DNA from: G963662605 sp963662605
Lineage (GTDB): Bacteria > Bacteroidota > Ignavibacteria > Ignavibacteriales > Ignavibacteriaceae
Assembly (NCBI GenBank): GCA_963662605.1
Contig: OY759785.1
Coordinates: 2,604,001 to 2,668,000, forward strand
Direction: 5' to 3'
DNA: 64,000 nucleotides
Positions 1 through 9,194 of the stretch are shown here, in pieces (the stretch's first letter is position 1; the number at the start of each line of letters is the position of its first letter). A program made the translations under genes and the position numbers. The notes below the pieces were generated by a model. That model was not told the DNA's origin and did no database searches. It worked only from the letters and a program-made list of their open reading frames with translations.

Positions 1-489
1 AACTATCTGATTATTTGAAGCTCCGGTACCTAACTGAAGACCGGAATCTCCGTTTTCATAAAATGAAGAGAACTCGATTATATTATTGGAACCGGAAACA
101 TTCATACCATTATCTCCGGCTTTGTAAATAGCAATTCCCTTGATATGCCAATAAGAGCCCGATAAAGTAATTCCTCTATTACTACTTGAAACCGACATGC
201 TTGAACAATTCAAAATCGGCCGTTCGTTGTTATAGGCAAATAAATGATAGTACGCTGAACTTGTTCCACTCTTCGATATTTTCAGGGTAGATGCTATTGT
301 ATAATTACCACCGCGAACGTATACGGTATCTCCGGCAGCAACTTTGTTTATACCGGCTGTTATTGTTGCCAGTGGTGCTGCAAGAGTACCGGCATTACTA
401 TCATTTCCGGATGGTGACACATAAATTCCCGCATAACCCTTCAATCCAAACACAGCAATAAACACAAATACTATCAGTCTGTTCGTCAT
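1..489 (-). CDS. secreted right-handed beta-helix protein, pectate-lyase-like (partial)
   Basis: The reading frame starts with ATG at 489 and stays open to the left edge, so only the first 163 residues are seen. Residues 1-20 form a signal peptide (MTNRLIVFVFIAVFGLKGYA). Directly after it comes the block YVSPSGNDSNAGTLAAPLAT, then INKVAAGDTVYVRGGNYT. This is the usual opening of secreted parallel beta-helix proteins, including family 9 pectate lyases and other polysaccharide-acting enzymes. The next part (GSYWHIKGIAIYKAGDNGMNV, split over several turns) fits the repeating beta-helix rungs. The catalytic region and any sorting domain lie outside the window, so the enzyme class is not proven. 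Two further polysaccharide-lyase-like genes lie at 32660-35443 and 35737-37098. Confidence 0.75.
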   Translation of the reverse strand, partial: MTNRLIVFVFIAVFGLKGYAGIYVSPSGNDSNAGTLAAPLATITAGINKVAAGDTVYVRGGNYTIASTLKISKSGTSSAYYHLFAYNNERPILNCSSMSVSSSNRGITLSGSYWHIKGIAIYKAGDNGMNVSGSNNIIEFSSFYENGDSGLQLGTGASNNQIV

Positions 490-646
490 TTGATCCTGTT
501 ATAAGTTATCAATAAATATTAAAATAGTTTAAATTTCCTGTAGTATACAATTGGATTTACTAATTAAGAATCATATAAACGATAAGCATAAATGACAAAG
601 AATGAGTGAGGTAGTAAGGTAATCGAAGAAAAGCTTAATCGTTAAA

Positions 647-670
647 GTAACCGGTACATTTACCGGTTAC
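647..670 (-). terminator. hairpin, probable terminator of the hybrid kinase gene
   Basis: A perfect 10 bp stem (GTAACCGGTA at 647-656, TACCGGTTAC at 661-670) encloses a 4-base loop. On the minus strand it is followed by TTTAACG. It lies about 87 bases after the stop codon of the kinase gene. The rest of 490-756 shows no gene. Confidence 0.5.
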
Positions 671-756
671 ATAATTACAAAAAATCGCAGAATTATACAA
701 GTGAATTTATTGTGGATTGGAGGCACTAACCAAGGCTGCTGATATTTCGTGTAAAT

Positions 757-3700
757 TCAATTTATGGGCTCTAACAGTTTTTCTATCCGGCTCAAAAGCT
801 GTGCTTTTGTAAAAGGCTTAGTGATAAAGTCGTCACACCCGGCATCTTTGGCATTTTGCCGGTCAGTATCGAATGCATGTGCCGTGGCAGCAATAATTTT
901 AATCCCGGAGTAGTTTTTTGAAGCCTTTAATTCCCGCGTAATCTCCAATCCATTCTTGGAACCCTTAAGGGAGATGTCCATGATGATTAAATCAATCCGT
1001 TGTGTGAGCATTATTTGATTAAGCGTTTCATATGAATCTGCAATTATCACGTCATAGTTGTCCGAGATGAATCTCGAAATTGTCTTTTGGTTTATATAAT
1101 CATCCTCGGCAATGAGAATAGTCGCTTTTTTTTGTGCTACCGGCCGCCCATCATCACCTTGTTTATAGTTGCTCTCTATGCCGGATTCATGCTCACTTGC
1201 GCCGAGAATAAGAGTAATTGAGGTACCCTTACCCTTTTCGCTTTCGATTGAAATGTCCGCGTGAATTAAGTCCACGATTCTTTTCACTAATGCCATGCCC
1301 AATCCTACCCCCTCGTATGCTCTTCCATAACCGGACTGCTCCTGCCTATAGGGTTCAAAAATATGCTGCAAATAATCCTTAGTTATTCCAATTCCCGAAT
1401 CCTGGACAATAACACCGATTTGCTTGTCTGGATTTTCAAAAATAACAATTCTCACTCCCCCAATATTCGTATATTTAATAGCATTATCTATCAGGTTCGT
1501 TAGTACCTGAGTAACTGAATACTCATCTGTTTTGACGATCGGGGTATATGTTTTATTTTCAAGAACAAACGAAAGTCCTCTCGAATTAGCTAACGATCGG
1601 AACTTATTAAACAGGTCATTGCAAATTTTTAAAATATCTATTTGCCGCAAGTGAATAGCAAAATCATTAACCTGTATTCTTGAATAGTTCAAAATCATAT
1701 CAACTGTTCGAATAATGCGTTGACTGGAGATATCAATTGCATCAAAATATCTACTAACGTCGCCCGACATTTGATCCGAGAATTCGTCTTTCAGTATAGA
1801 GGTCATCCCGAGCAAACCGTTTAGCGGAGTTCTGATTTCATGAGAAATGTTCGCAATGAATGCATCCTTCAATCTGTTGGATTTTTCTGCGAGCTCTTTC
1901 GCCTCAACGAGATCATCAAGCATTTTTTTCTTCTCGGTAATGTCCTCTTTGATTGCCACAAAGTTTGTAATTATACCGTTTGCATCAATAATTGGGGTAA
2001 GCAGGCATTTTTCCCAAAAAAGCTCTCCATTCTTTTTCTTGTTATGAAATTCACCTTCCCATATCTTCCCTGCAGTTATGGTTTCCCATAGTTTTTTATA
2101 GCCATCTGCCGGCATCTCTCCTGATTTTAATATACGTGGATTTTTTCGAACGACTTCCTCAGCTGTATATCCGGTTACCTCGGTAAACTTAGGATTCACA
2201 AATTCAATATCCCCTTTTGTGTCCGTAATAACGACACTCACCGGGCTTTGAACAATAGTCCTCGATAATTTCAGCAATTCTAATTCGGATTTTCTTCTCT
2301 CTGTTATATCACGTGATATAGATAATATCTGAATTGGAATACCATAATGATCTCTGATAAATGAAACCACAGCCTCAACCCAAATTACATCCCCGTTCTT
2401 GCACAACTGCTGAGTAATTACAGAACGGCTCCTATTTGGATCAGCCATACCGGATTTTTCACTTTCCAGCTCTTCCAAATACATTTTGCGTATAGTATTC
2501 CAGGATGAGGCAGGTAATATTTTCTTCAATCCGATTTCTAATAATTCTTCCGGTGTATACCCAAGCATTTTTTCCGTAGAAGGACTGACATACGTATACT
2601 TAAGTTCCATGTCAAATACTGCAATTGAGTCAGCGGTATTTTCAGCAATCAAGCGATACTTTGCTTCACTCTCTTCAATTTTCTTCATGGAAAGGGCAAG
2701 AGCTTCCTCTGCGCGAATTCTTTCGAGGCGGGCTCGCAAATTCATAATACCGAAAGATAGATCATCGGCAAGTTCCTGCAGCAGCCTTATTTCATCCGGA
2801 TTGAGACGATTTATTTCCTCAGAATAAATTGCCAGCACACCAAAGGCAACGCCCCTTTCATCTTTTAGGGGCAAAGAGATGGTGGATTTATAACCATTAC
2901 GTTTTGCAATTTCATGCCAGACTTTCATTGTTGGTTCAACTGCAATATTCTGGACATAGCGAATTTCACCACTCCGTATAGCATTGGCTACTGGTCCACA
3001 CCCGCGTTCATCTGCAGTTGACCAGGAAAAATTTTCTGCAACAGCATAGCCGACATCATACCCGGCTTTAGCCACAATCCGAATAGATTTTTTTTCATCG
3101 TGCTGAACATATCCAACCCAGGCAAGCCTGTACCCTGCCTCGGTACATATAATTCTGCATACTTGACTTATAAGCTGCTCTTCATCCTCAGCATGCAGCA
3201 GGACTTGATTACAGTTGCTAATCGCACGCAATTCACGGTTTAATCTGCCTAATAATCTTTCGTGTTGTTTCTGTTCGGTAATATCGCGTGATATGGTCAT
3301 AACACTGACTACCTCCCCTTCCTTATTAAATTCCGGGAATGCAGAGATATTATACCAATAATCAACATTGTCATCCTTAGGCCATATTACATCAACAACA
3401 TCGGGTTTGCCGAACTCTAAAACTCTTTTCAACAACTCCTGTAATGCAACAGCACTTTCGTGTGGTAACGGTGAAAATTGAGTTGGTGATGTTGATAGCA
3501 AATTACTTTGAGCCAATTTAGCTGTCTGCAAATAAACAGGGTTAACATACGTGCGCTTACAATCCCGGTCATAACGGGCTATGATGTCAGGAGAGTTTTC
3601 AACGAGAGTTCGAAAAACTTGCTGACCTTCGAACAACGCTTCTTCTGCTTTTTTACGCATTGTAATATCTTGAGCTGTGCCCCTTAAACCCTTTATTTTT

Positions 3701-4971
3701 CCACTTTCACTAAAAATAGTTTCGCTGCGTGCAGTTACCCATCGGCACTTGCCGTTAGGGTCGGCTAATTCAAGATCAAGCTCGTACGTTTCACCGGAAG
3801 TCATTTGTTTTTGCACTGCTTCGTTTAATCTTGCCGCACTTTCCGGCGTATAGGCTTTCAAATGTTCCTGGTATCCGGGTGCCTCACATGATGGATCCAG
3901 TCCATAAATCTCATAATACTCTTTGGACCAAATTATTTTATCTGTCTTAATTTCCCATTCCCAGCTTCCTATACGCCCCAATCTTTGGGCTTCACGAAGC
4001 CGCCTCTCATTTTCAATTGACTCACTAAGCACAAGAACATTTGTCATTGTATCAGTCAGCCTGTGACCAATCTCTTCGAAAAATTTTTCTTCCTCCGGTG
4101 TCCATATCCTTTCACTGTCGGTTTGTACTATACCAAACTGCCATGGTTTACCCACTTTCGGCCTTAATGCCATCAGTATACCACTTTTAACGTGATGGTT
4201 CTTAGCCATATCTGTGGATATAGGTGTTTTATAATGTGCACCAAACTTAATTGCGCCGGGCACTTCAAGAATGAGTTTTGCAACTTTCGCTACGCCTTCA
4301 GACATTGGGAATTCTTCATCGGGATCAAACGGGCTATCAGACATTTTTCGGGAGATGCGGACGGGTATTTTCCAAACAGACGCGGCAGGATCACATGGGT
4401 ACATTAAAAACGAAACATCGCATTTGAAAATCCGCAAGACTTCATTCAGTACCTCTTGCATAACTATGTGGAAATCATCACCTTTCTGGAGCAATTTGTT
4501 AACACGTCCGAGGCTTTCAAAAAAATTCAGATGAGCATTACGCCCAATACCACTCCTCGTTTGTGGACTATCTACAACGTTTCCACCACTAACTCGACTT
4601 GCTTCCTCAAGTACGCGTTGTATAGAAGTGCCAAGTCGTGAAAGGTTGTTCTTGAGTATATAATCTTTTGCTCCGGCTAACATACCATCAACCGCGGTTT
4701 CCTCACCGCCAGTTCCGGAGACAAAAATAAAAGGAGTAGCGGGGCACATTTGAGCAGCTAATTGTAAGGCCGAGATTCCATCGAAATGAGTCAGGTGAAA
4801 ATCCGAAAGTATAACATCGTAAGAGAAGTTCTGAATTTCGCTAATAAAATCTTGTTCTGTGTTGATAAGTCGAAATTCAGCATTCATGCCGCAAGTCTTA
4901 ATATGCTTTTCAATAAGCTTAGCATCCTTGAGCTCATCTTCCAAATGTAGAATACGAATCAATTTCTTCAT
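757..4971 (-). CDS. hybrid sensor histidine kinase, REC-GAF-PAS-PAS-GAF-PAS-PAS-kinase-REC
   Basis: A 1404-residue soluble signalling protein. Residues 1-120 are a receiver domain with likely phospho-acceptor D57 (DVILSDFHL). GAF-like segments follow at about 150-315 and 590-755. PAS/PAC units lie at about 330-445, 447-570, 770-900 and 905-1025; each ends in a typical ISRDITE or KEDITE motif. The histidine kinase core has the phosphorylated His near residue 1043 (NISHEIRTPLNG) and an ATPase domain with NLIDNAIKYT, DSGIGI and GLGMALV. A second receiver at about 1285-1400 has its Asp near 1332 (LIIMDISLKG). No membrane segment is visible, so it probably senses cytoplasmic signals. It stands alone, with no adjacent output regulator, so its targets are unknown. 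The family assignment is secure; the ligands are not. Confidence 0.93.
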   Translation of the reverse strand: MKKLIRILHLEDELKDAKLIEKHIKTCGMNAEFRLINTEQDFISEIQNFSYDVILSDFHLTHFDGISALQLAAQMCPATPFIFVSGTGGEETAVDGMLAGAKDYILKNNLSRLGTSIQRVLEEASRVSGGNVVDSPQTRSGIGRNAHLNFFESLGRVNKLLQKGDDFHIVMQEVLNEVLRIFKCDVSFLMYPCDPAASVWKIPVRISRKMSDSPFDPDEEFPMSEGVAKVAKLILEVPGAIKFGAHYKTPISTDMAKNHHVKSGILMALRPKVGKPWQFGIVQTDSERIWTPEEEKFFEEIGHRLTDTMTNVLVLSESIENERRLREAQRLGRIGSWEWEIKTDKIIWSKEYYEIYGLDPSCEAPGYQEHLKAYTPESAARLNEAVQKQMTSGETYELDLELADPNGKCRWVTARSETIFSESGKIKGLRGTAQDITMRKKAEEALFEGQQVFRTLVENSPDIIARYDRDCKRTYVNPVYLQTAKLAQSNLLSTSPTQFSPLPHESAVALQELLKRVLEFGKPDVVDVIWPKDDNVDYWYNISAFPEFNKEGEVVSVMTISRDITEQKQHERLLGRLNRELRAISNCNQVLLHAEDEEQLISQVCRIICTEAGYRLAWVGYVQHDEKKSIRIVAKAGYDVGYAVAENFSWSTADERGCGPVANAIRSGEIRYVQNIAVEPTMKVWHEIAKRNGYKSTISLPLKDERGVAFGVLAIYSEEINRLNPDEIRLLQELADDLSFGIMNLRARLERIRAEEALALSMKKIEESEAKYRLIAENTADSIAVFDMELKYTYVSPSTEKMLGYTPEELLEIGLKKILPASSWNTIRKMYLEELESEKSGMADPNRSRSVITQQLCKNGDVIWVEAVVSFIRDHYGIPIQILSISRDITERRKSELELLKLSRTIVQSPVSVVITDTKGDIEFVNPKFTEVTGYTAEEVVRKNPRILKSGEMPADGYKKLWETITAGKIWEGEFHNKKKNGELFWEKCLLTPIIDANGIITNFVAIKEDITEKKKMLDDLVEAKELAEKSNRLKDAFIANISHEIRTPLNGLLGMTSILKDEFSDQMSGDVSRYFDAIDISSQRIIRTVDMILNYSRIQVNDFAIHLRQIDILKICNDLFNKFRSLANSRGLSFVLENKTYTPIVKTDEYSVTQVLTNLIDNAIKYTNIGGVRIVIFENPDKQIGVIVQDSGIGITKDYLQHIFEPYRQEQSGYGRAYEGVGLGMALVKRIVDLIHADISIESEKGKGTSITLILGASEHESGIESNYKQGDDGRPVAQKKATILIAEDDYINQKTISRFISDNYDVIIADSYETLNQIMLTQRIDLIIMDISLKGSKNGLEITRELKASKNYSGIKIIAATAHAFDTDRQNAKDAGCDDFITKPFTKAQLLSRIEKLLEPIN

Positions 4972-5288
4972 AGAATTCAGCTTTATGAAAAGTTATTAAT
5001 TTATATTAAGAAATTATATAAAATTACACAAAGAGTTTTATTAGCCTGTGATGTGTAACCACAGCATGTATGACTTGAAAAATTCTGATAAAACCATACA
5101 GATCTGGTAACATTACAACACAGACTTTAATTCCTTTCGGAAAACTTTAGATTCAATTATTGAACAGCAAACCAGATTCGCTTTAAATGGGTTATAAATT
5201 CATTTTGGAATAATTCCTGTTTTTAATTAGTTTCATCACTGAACACCAATATTTATTCAACACTAAGTATTAGGCTTTAGGGTTTTCA
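4972..5288. other. divergent intergenic region
   Basis: About 317 AT-rich bases lie between the divergently transcribed kinase and LysE-type genes. No coding signal, RNA gene or strong hairpin was seen. It must carry the promoters of both genes, but no promoter could be placed with confidence. Confidence 0.5.
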
Positions 5289-5930
5289 ATGGTATTTCTC
5301 ATCGGTATAGCAATTGGCTTCTGCATGGCAGTCCCCATTGGGCCAATCGGAATCATTTTCATCCGCAAAGCCTTAGCCGAAGGCGTTAAAAGAGCCCTAG
5401 TGGTCGCACTGGGAGCTGCGACAGCAGACTTCATGTACGGAGCTATTGCAGCATTTGGCCTTACGGTAATTGAAGATCTGATTCAATCGCAGATGGTACC
5501 GATACGAATAATTGGTGGATTAATATTATTCTATCTCGGGTATAAAACGTACAAATCACATCCGGAACTTCTCACAAGTACACCCAAGAATGGAAATGCC
5601 TTTACCACATTTGTCTCAACAGTTTTTCTTACGTTAACGAATCCCGCAACAATAATCGGGTTCCTTGGCATTTTTGCTACGTTGGGACTTGGCAAAGGTT
5701 TAGCACCATTGACAGCCTCGGAGTTATCTATCGGCATTTTTGGCGGATCGTTTTTGTGGTTTCTGACCTTAAGTTATTTTGTCAGGTTGTTCAGAAAGAA
5801 GCTTAATGAAGAAGGACTTTGGTGGGTGAACAAAATATCCGGTGTTCTTATCACTATGTGTGGAATATTGGTGTTCTTGAGTGTATTAAAATTTATTGGA
5901 GTTCATATCAAATTCCTTGAATGGCTCTGA
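5289..5930 (+). CDS. LysE/RhtB family exporter
   Basis: A 213-residue hydrophobic protein of normal length for the LysE/RhtB amino-acid exporter family. It opens with MVFLIGIAIGFCMAVPIGPIG, the typical first helix with the PxGP-like turn, then IRKALAEGVKRALVVALGAA. Five or six membrane helices can be seen (about 1-22, 38-62, 70-86, 110-135, 145-165 and 185-208), with NPATIIGFLGIFA as the conserved mid-protein Asn-Pro motif. Members export amino acids or related small metabolites across the inner membrane. The substrate cannot be read from sequence. It stands alone and runs towards the secreted protein gene at 5962. The stop codon lies at the edge of a shared terminator hairpin. Confidence 0.85.
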   Translation: MVFLIGIAIGFCMAVPIGPIGIIFIRKALAEGVKRALVVALGAATADFMYGAIAAFGLTVIEDLIQSQMVPIRIIGGLILFYLGYKTYKSHPELLTSTPKNGNAFTTFVSTVFLTLTNPATIIGFLGIFATLGLGKGLAPLTASELSIGIFGGSFLWFLTLSYFVRLFRKKLNEEGLWWVNKISGVLITMCGILVFLSVLKFIGVHIKFLEWL

Positions 5931-5951
5931 TAGATTCAAAGCCATTCAAGG
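5915..5951. terminator. bidirectional terminator hairpin
   Basis: A perfect 12 bp inverted repeat (CCTTGAATGGCT at 5915-5926, AGCCATTCAAGG at 5940-5951) sits between two converging genes. The left arm overlaps the last codons of the LysE-type gene. It can serve both strands. Confidence 0.7.
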
Positions 5952-5961
5952 TAAAATTCAC

Positions 5962-6747
5962 TTACTTCGTTAAAATCATTTTTTTAATCTGCGAAAAACT
6001 TCCAGCCGTAAGTTTATACAAGTAAACACCTGAAGGCAAATTGCTTGCGTTAAACGAAACTGAATATTCACCAGCTGCACGTTGTTCATCTATCAACTTT
6101 GTAATTTCTTTACCAGCCATATCATAAACCGTTAAAGCCACATGCTCGCTCTTCGCTAATGAAAACGAGATTTTAGTCGAAGGATTGAATGGATTTGGGT
6201 AATTCTGGTTCAACTTATAGCTAAGATTTTTTGTGCCATTGTCTTTAACATCAGTTGCAGCAGTTACAGTTACTGTAAAGTTAGGGGCAAAATTCCATGC
6301 CGGTTTGCTGCTTGAACTGCCGGCCCCTGTTGCATATAACGTAACAGTTCCAGCCGTTGCAGGTGCGGTGTATTTAAAGGTATAAACAAGAGAACCGGAA
6401 CCGGTATTATTCGCCTTGTGTGTGAGTTCGGTGCCGTTTACTTTTAACTTTGTATCAGTCGCTAAAGCCAAAGTACCGCTTGAAGCTGCGATATCCACAC
6501 CTGAATTAAATGAACCTGATACTGCAACAGTAACGGTATATGTTCCTGAAGCACCCGCCGCTAAGGTCGCCGGACCAGCAATGGTAACAGTTGTGGAAGT
6601 TGACTTTGAATGACATGAGCATCCACTGGTACCACTTTTGGATGTACACCCTGTAACACCTGAAGCATAACCAAATACTGAGCTGTTCATCATAATTGTG
6701 AAAGCTGCCATAAGTAAGATGGTCAGCGAAATAGTAACATTTTTCAT
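5962..6747 (-). CDS. secreted choice-of-anchor V protein with T9SS sorting domain
   Basis: A secreted protein of about 261 residues. ATG at 6747 is preferred because GGAG at 6753-6756 is spaced five bases before it; the in-frame ATG at 6762 lacks such a site. A signal peptide of about 26 residues ends near FGYASG. Next comes a Cys-rich patch (GCTSKSGTSGCSCHSKS), then a beta-sandwich of about 100 residues typical of the choice-of-anchor V family. In that family the patch is often a haem-type CxxCH; here it is CxCH. The last 80 residues are a type IX secretion sorting domain (LNQNYPNPFNPSTKISFSL, ending GVYLYKLTAGSFSQIKKMIL). The protein is therefore expected at the cell surface or outside. No function is known for the family. 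Confidence 0.82.
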   Translation of the reverse strand: MKNVTISLTILLMAAFTIMMNSSVFGYASGVTGCTSKSGTSGCSCHSKSTSTTVTIAGPATLAAGASGTYTVTVAVSGSFNSGVDIAASSGTLALATDTKLKVNGTELTHKANNTGSGSLVYTFKYTAPATAGTVTLYATGAGSSSSKPAWNFAPNFTVTVTAATDVKDNGTKNLSYKLNQNYPNPFNPSTKISFSLAKSEHVALTVYDMAGKEITKLIDEQRAAGEYSVSFNASNLPSGVYLYKLTAGSFSQIKKMILTK

Positions 6748-7099
6748 ATTTTCTCCGTTCATGGTGAATATTAAGAATTTTTCATAAATATATTCATTTA
6801 ATCAATTTTTGCCTTTTACAAAATAATAAATTCAAAATTGACCTGCAAGTTATTAATTATTGCTAATTACCAAGCTAATTAATTACTTCACGCACCTGGG
6901 AACATATTGAAGTATATTTTTGTTCAATTTTTTAGAGGTTAGTCTGATATAAAACCACTGCGATATTTACGAAAAATAGCAATAAAACCGTGAAATTAGC
7001 CCGGTTATTTAGTATTTTGCATAGTAAGATTTTTTAAAATGATATTAATTTTAATATCATGAAAAACTAAAAACTCAATCAAAACAGAAAACGACTAAA
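6748..7099. other. divergent intergenic region with AT-rich palindrome
   Basis: This 352-base, strongly AT-rich stretch has no gene. One feature stands out: a 10-2-10 palindrome at 7039-7060 (ATGATATTAA / TTAATATCAT), 40 bases before the adenylate kinase start. It could be an operator or a weak hairpin in the leader, but AT-rich sequence makes chance a real possibility. Confidence 0.4.
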
Positions 7100-8272
7100 A
7101 TGTTAAATATAGCATTATTCGGGCCTCCGGGAGCCGGAAAAGGAACACAATCTGAGTTCCTCATTAACAAATATAAACTCTCTTATATCTCCACCGGTGA
7201 ATTACTTCGCAAAGAAATGGCTAACGACACAAAACTTGGACGCGACGCAAAAAGCTTTATTGCTGCCGGTAAATTAGTTTCGGACGAAATAATCGTTCAG
7301 ATTATCGAAAAAATAATTACGGAAAATCCATTCGCAACCGGATTCCTTTTTGATGGATTCCCCCGTACCAATGTTCAGGCATATATACTTCAAGGCCTGA
7401 TGATAAAACTGCACACATCACTTGACTTACTTATCAGCATTCATGTACCTGAAGAATTATCCGTACAGCGTCTCTTACATCGCGGCACTACCTCCGGCCG
7501 GTTAGATGATAACGAAACAGTTATTCGTAAACGATTGAAAGAGTACTACGATAAGACTCTCCCCGTCCTCAATTTCTATAAGGAGAAAGGCATTTTTTAC
7601 GAGGTTGACGGTACAAAAGAAGTTGAAGATGTAACAAGGCAAATCGAAGCCGTTATTGAGGGTGAACTCAATAAACGCCTGTACAATGTTCTGCTATTCG
7701 GTTATCCGGGTTCCGGCAGAGGTTATATCGGCAAAGCGCTGGCAGAAAGATTCGGTTTGGAATTTGTTGCGACCGGAAGAATCATTGATCAGGAAATTCT
7801 TAACCGGAAAGACATCGGTAATGATATAAAGGAAGCTTGGGCCGAAGGCCAGCTTGTTCCGGATGAAATTGCAATCCGTATTATCGAGGAGCGGCTTGAA
7901 AATTCAAAGAATGTAAAAGGATTTATCTTTAAAGGTTTCCCCAGAACTCTTGTTCAGTCATACATATTTGATGCCCTTCTGCAAAAGCATGATACGAAAC
8001 TCTCGAAGATTATTGAACTGGTAGTGCCGCCGTTGGATTTGATAACAAGATTAGATGAGCGCTCCCAGAAAAAACAGCTTGAAGAGGAAGGTGAACTTAC
8101 CACCGCTCAAATCGTAAAGCGGTTAAGAGAACATGAAATAAAAACACTGCCGGTTATTGAAAAGTACAGACAGACGAATGAGGTCGTCCAAATTGATGGG
8201 CAAGGTACTTTTGAGGAAGTCTTCCAGCGCGTATCGCAGGAAGTCGAATCCGGCATGAAGAACATGCGCTAA
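7100..8272 (+). CDS. double adenylate-kinase-like protein, copy 1
   Basis: 390 residues made of two fused adenylate kinase (nucleoside monophosphate kinase) domains. Domain 1 (about 1-193) looks complete: P-loop GPPGAGKGTQ at 8-17, NMP-binding TGELLR and DGFPRT, and a short-type lid with TSGRLDDN. It should transfer phosphate from ATP to a nucleoside monophosphate in the cytoplasm. Domain 2 (about 194-390) has the same layout, but the P-loop reads GYPGSGRG (201-208), with Arg207 where the essential Lys is expected. DGFPRT has become KGFPRT. It may bind nucleotides without catalysis, or play a structural or regulatory part. ATG at 7100 has little Shine-Dalgarno signal. A close paralogue lies at 29499-30668. 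Known adenylate kinases are about 190-220 residues, so the fusion is unusual. Confidence 0.88.
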   Translation: MLNIALFGPPGAGKGTQSEFLINKYKLSYISTGELLRKEMANDTKLGRDAKSFIAAGKLVSDEIIVQIIEKIITENPFATGFLFDGFPRTNVQAYILQGLMIKLHTSLDLLISIHVPEELSVQRLLHRGTTSGRLDDNETVIRKRLKEYYDKTLPVLNFYKEKGIFYEVDGTKEVEDVTRQIEAVIEGELNKRLYNVLLFGYPGSGRGYIGKALAERFGLEFVATGRIIDQEILNRKDIGNDIKEAWAEGQLVPDEIAIRIIEERLENSKNVKGFIFKGFPRTLVQSYIFDALLQKHDTKLSKIIELVVPPLDLITRLDERSQKKQLEEEGELTTAQIVKRLREHEIKTLPVIEKYRQTNEVVQIDGQGTFEEVFQRVSQEVESGMKNMR

Positions 8273-8288
8273 AATCAGCAAAGCTGAA

Positions 8289-9026
8289 TTAGTTACACAT
8301 AGCGAATTTATTTTTATTCAATTCATAATGATGGGACTCTATATCCTCTCTGTTGAATTCCTTGACGATCTCATAAGCTGCTCGACCGTCCTGCCGCTCA
8401 ATTGCCGAAACAAGCTTGTCGTGATAGGTTACCAAATTCCAAATGTATGTGCGGTTCAGGAGATTGGTCTCCAATTTTGATTCGTAAATCATCTTTTCAA
8501 GAGGAACCATCACTAAACGTATAAGTTCATTCCCGCCAATTTCAGCAAGTAAAAGATGAAATTCCATATCCAACTGACATATTCCCTGCCAGTTAGCATA
8601 CTGCCTGGTAGTGAATAAATTATCTTTTATCTTATTAAGCTGGCTTTCCGTCCGATTATATGCCGCCCTTTCCGCTAACGAGGGCACGATCATCTCGCGT
8701 ATTGAAATCATGTCGCCGATATTATTGCTCGGATTGACCTGAAACAAGAACTGATTCATAATCTCCGATACGTTTGTCGAATCAGGAGTGCTGACAAATA
8801 CCCCTTTACCCTTTTGTGATACAACAAGCCCCTTTCCGTTTAAAATGCGTAAGGCTTCCCGGACTATGGAGGTGCTTACTTCAAACTGTTTACTCAACGT
8901 GTTCACAGAGGGGAGTTTTTCGTGCTGCGAAAGAGTCTTTTGGCAAATTGCTTCTTCAATTTTATTGGCCACAATAACGCTCAAAGACTTCTTAGTTTCG
9001 AACGGTTTGAATAATCGGGGATACAT
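8289..9026 (-). CDS. GntR family regulator, FadR/FCD type
   Basis: 245 residues. An N-terminal winged helix at about 10-80 carries the GntR pattern (LPSVNTLSKQFEVSTSIVREA, KGLVVSQKGKGVFV). A C-terminal all-helical FCD domain at about 100-235 has the usual metal/ligand-binding acidic and His residues (for example LDMEFHLLLAEIGGN and TYHDKLVSAIERQD). Such proteins are small-molecule-responsive repressors, often of organic acid or sugar acid catabolism. Two inverted repeats upstream (9060-9078, 9097-9112) could be its own operators. It converges on double adenylate kinase copy 1. Its ligand and targets cannot be named. Confidence 0.88.
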   Translation of the reverse strand: MYPRLFKPFETKKSLSVIVANKIEEAICQKTLSQHEKLPSVNTLSKQFEVSTSIVREALRILNGKGLVVSQKGKGVFVSTPDSTNVSEIMNQFLFQVNPSNNIGDMISIREMIVPSLAERAAYNRTESQLNKIKDNLFTTRQYANWQGICQLDMEFHLLLAEIGGNELIRLVMVPLEKMIYESKLETNLLNRTYIWNLVTYHDKLVSAIERQDGRAAYEIVKEFNREDIESHHYELNKNKFAMCN

Positions 9027-9059
9027 ATTATCTCTACCACTTAGTGATGAAAGAAAATT

Positions 9060-9112
9060 ATTTGTGCTGCTAACAAATACAATGGCGAGGGGGAAAACAA
9101 GTATTTACTTGT
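9060..9112. promoter_or_regulatory. candidate GntR operators
   Basis: Two inverted repeats lie 34-86 bases upstream of the GntR start. One is ATTTGT-N7-ACAAAT (9060-9078). The other is ACAAGTA-TT-TACTTGT (9097-9112). Both contain the TTGT/ACAA half-sites seen in many GntR operators. Autoregulation is inferred from position only. Confidence 0.35.
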
Positions 9113-9194
9113 AATATACGTGTTAATAACGTAAAAAAGCCGCTAATACAGCCTGAATTCGTGGTTTATAGAAAGGTTTGCTAAAAAGAAAAGT

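Noticed and set aside
7039..7060. 10-2-10 palindrome as a defined operator of the double adenylate kinase
   Set aside because: Made almost only of A and T in an AT-rich leader; no second copy was found upstream of the paralogue, so it is noted only as part of the intergenic region.
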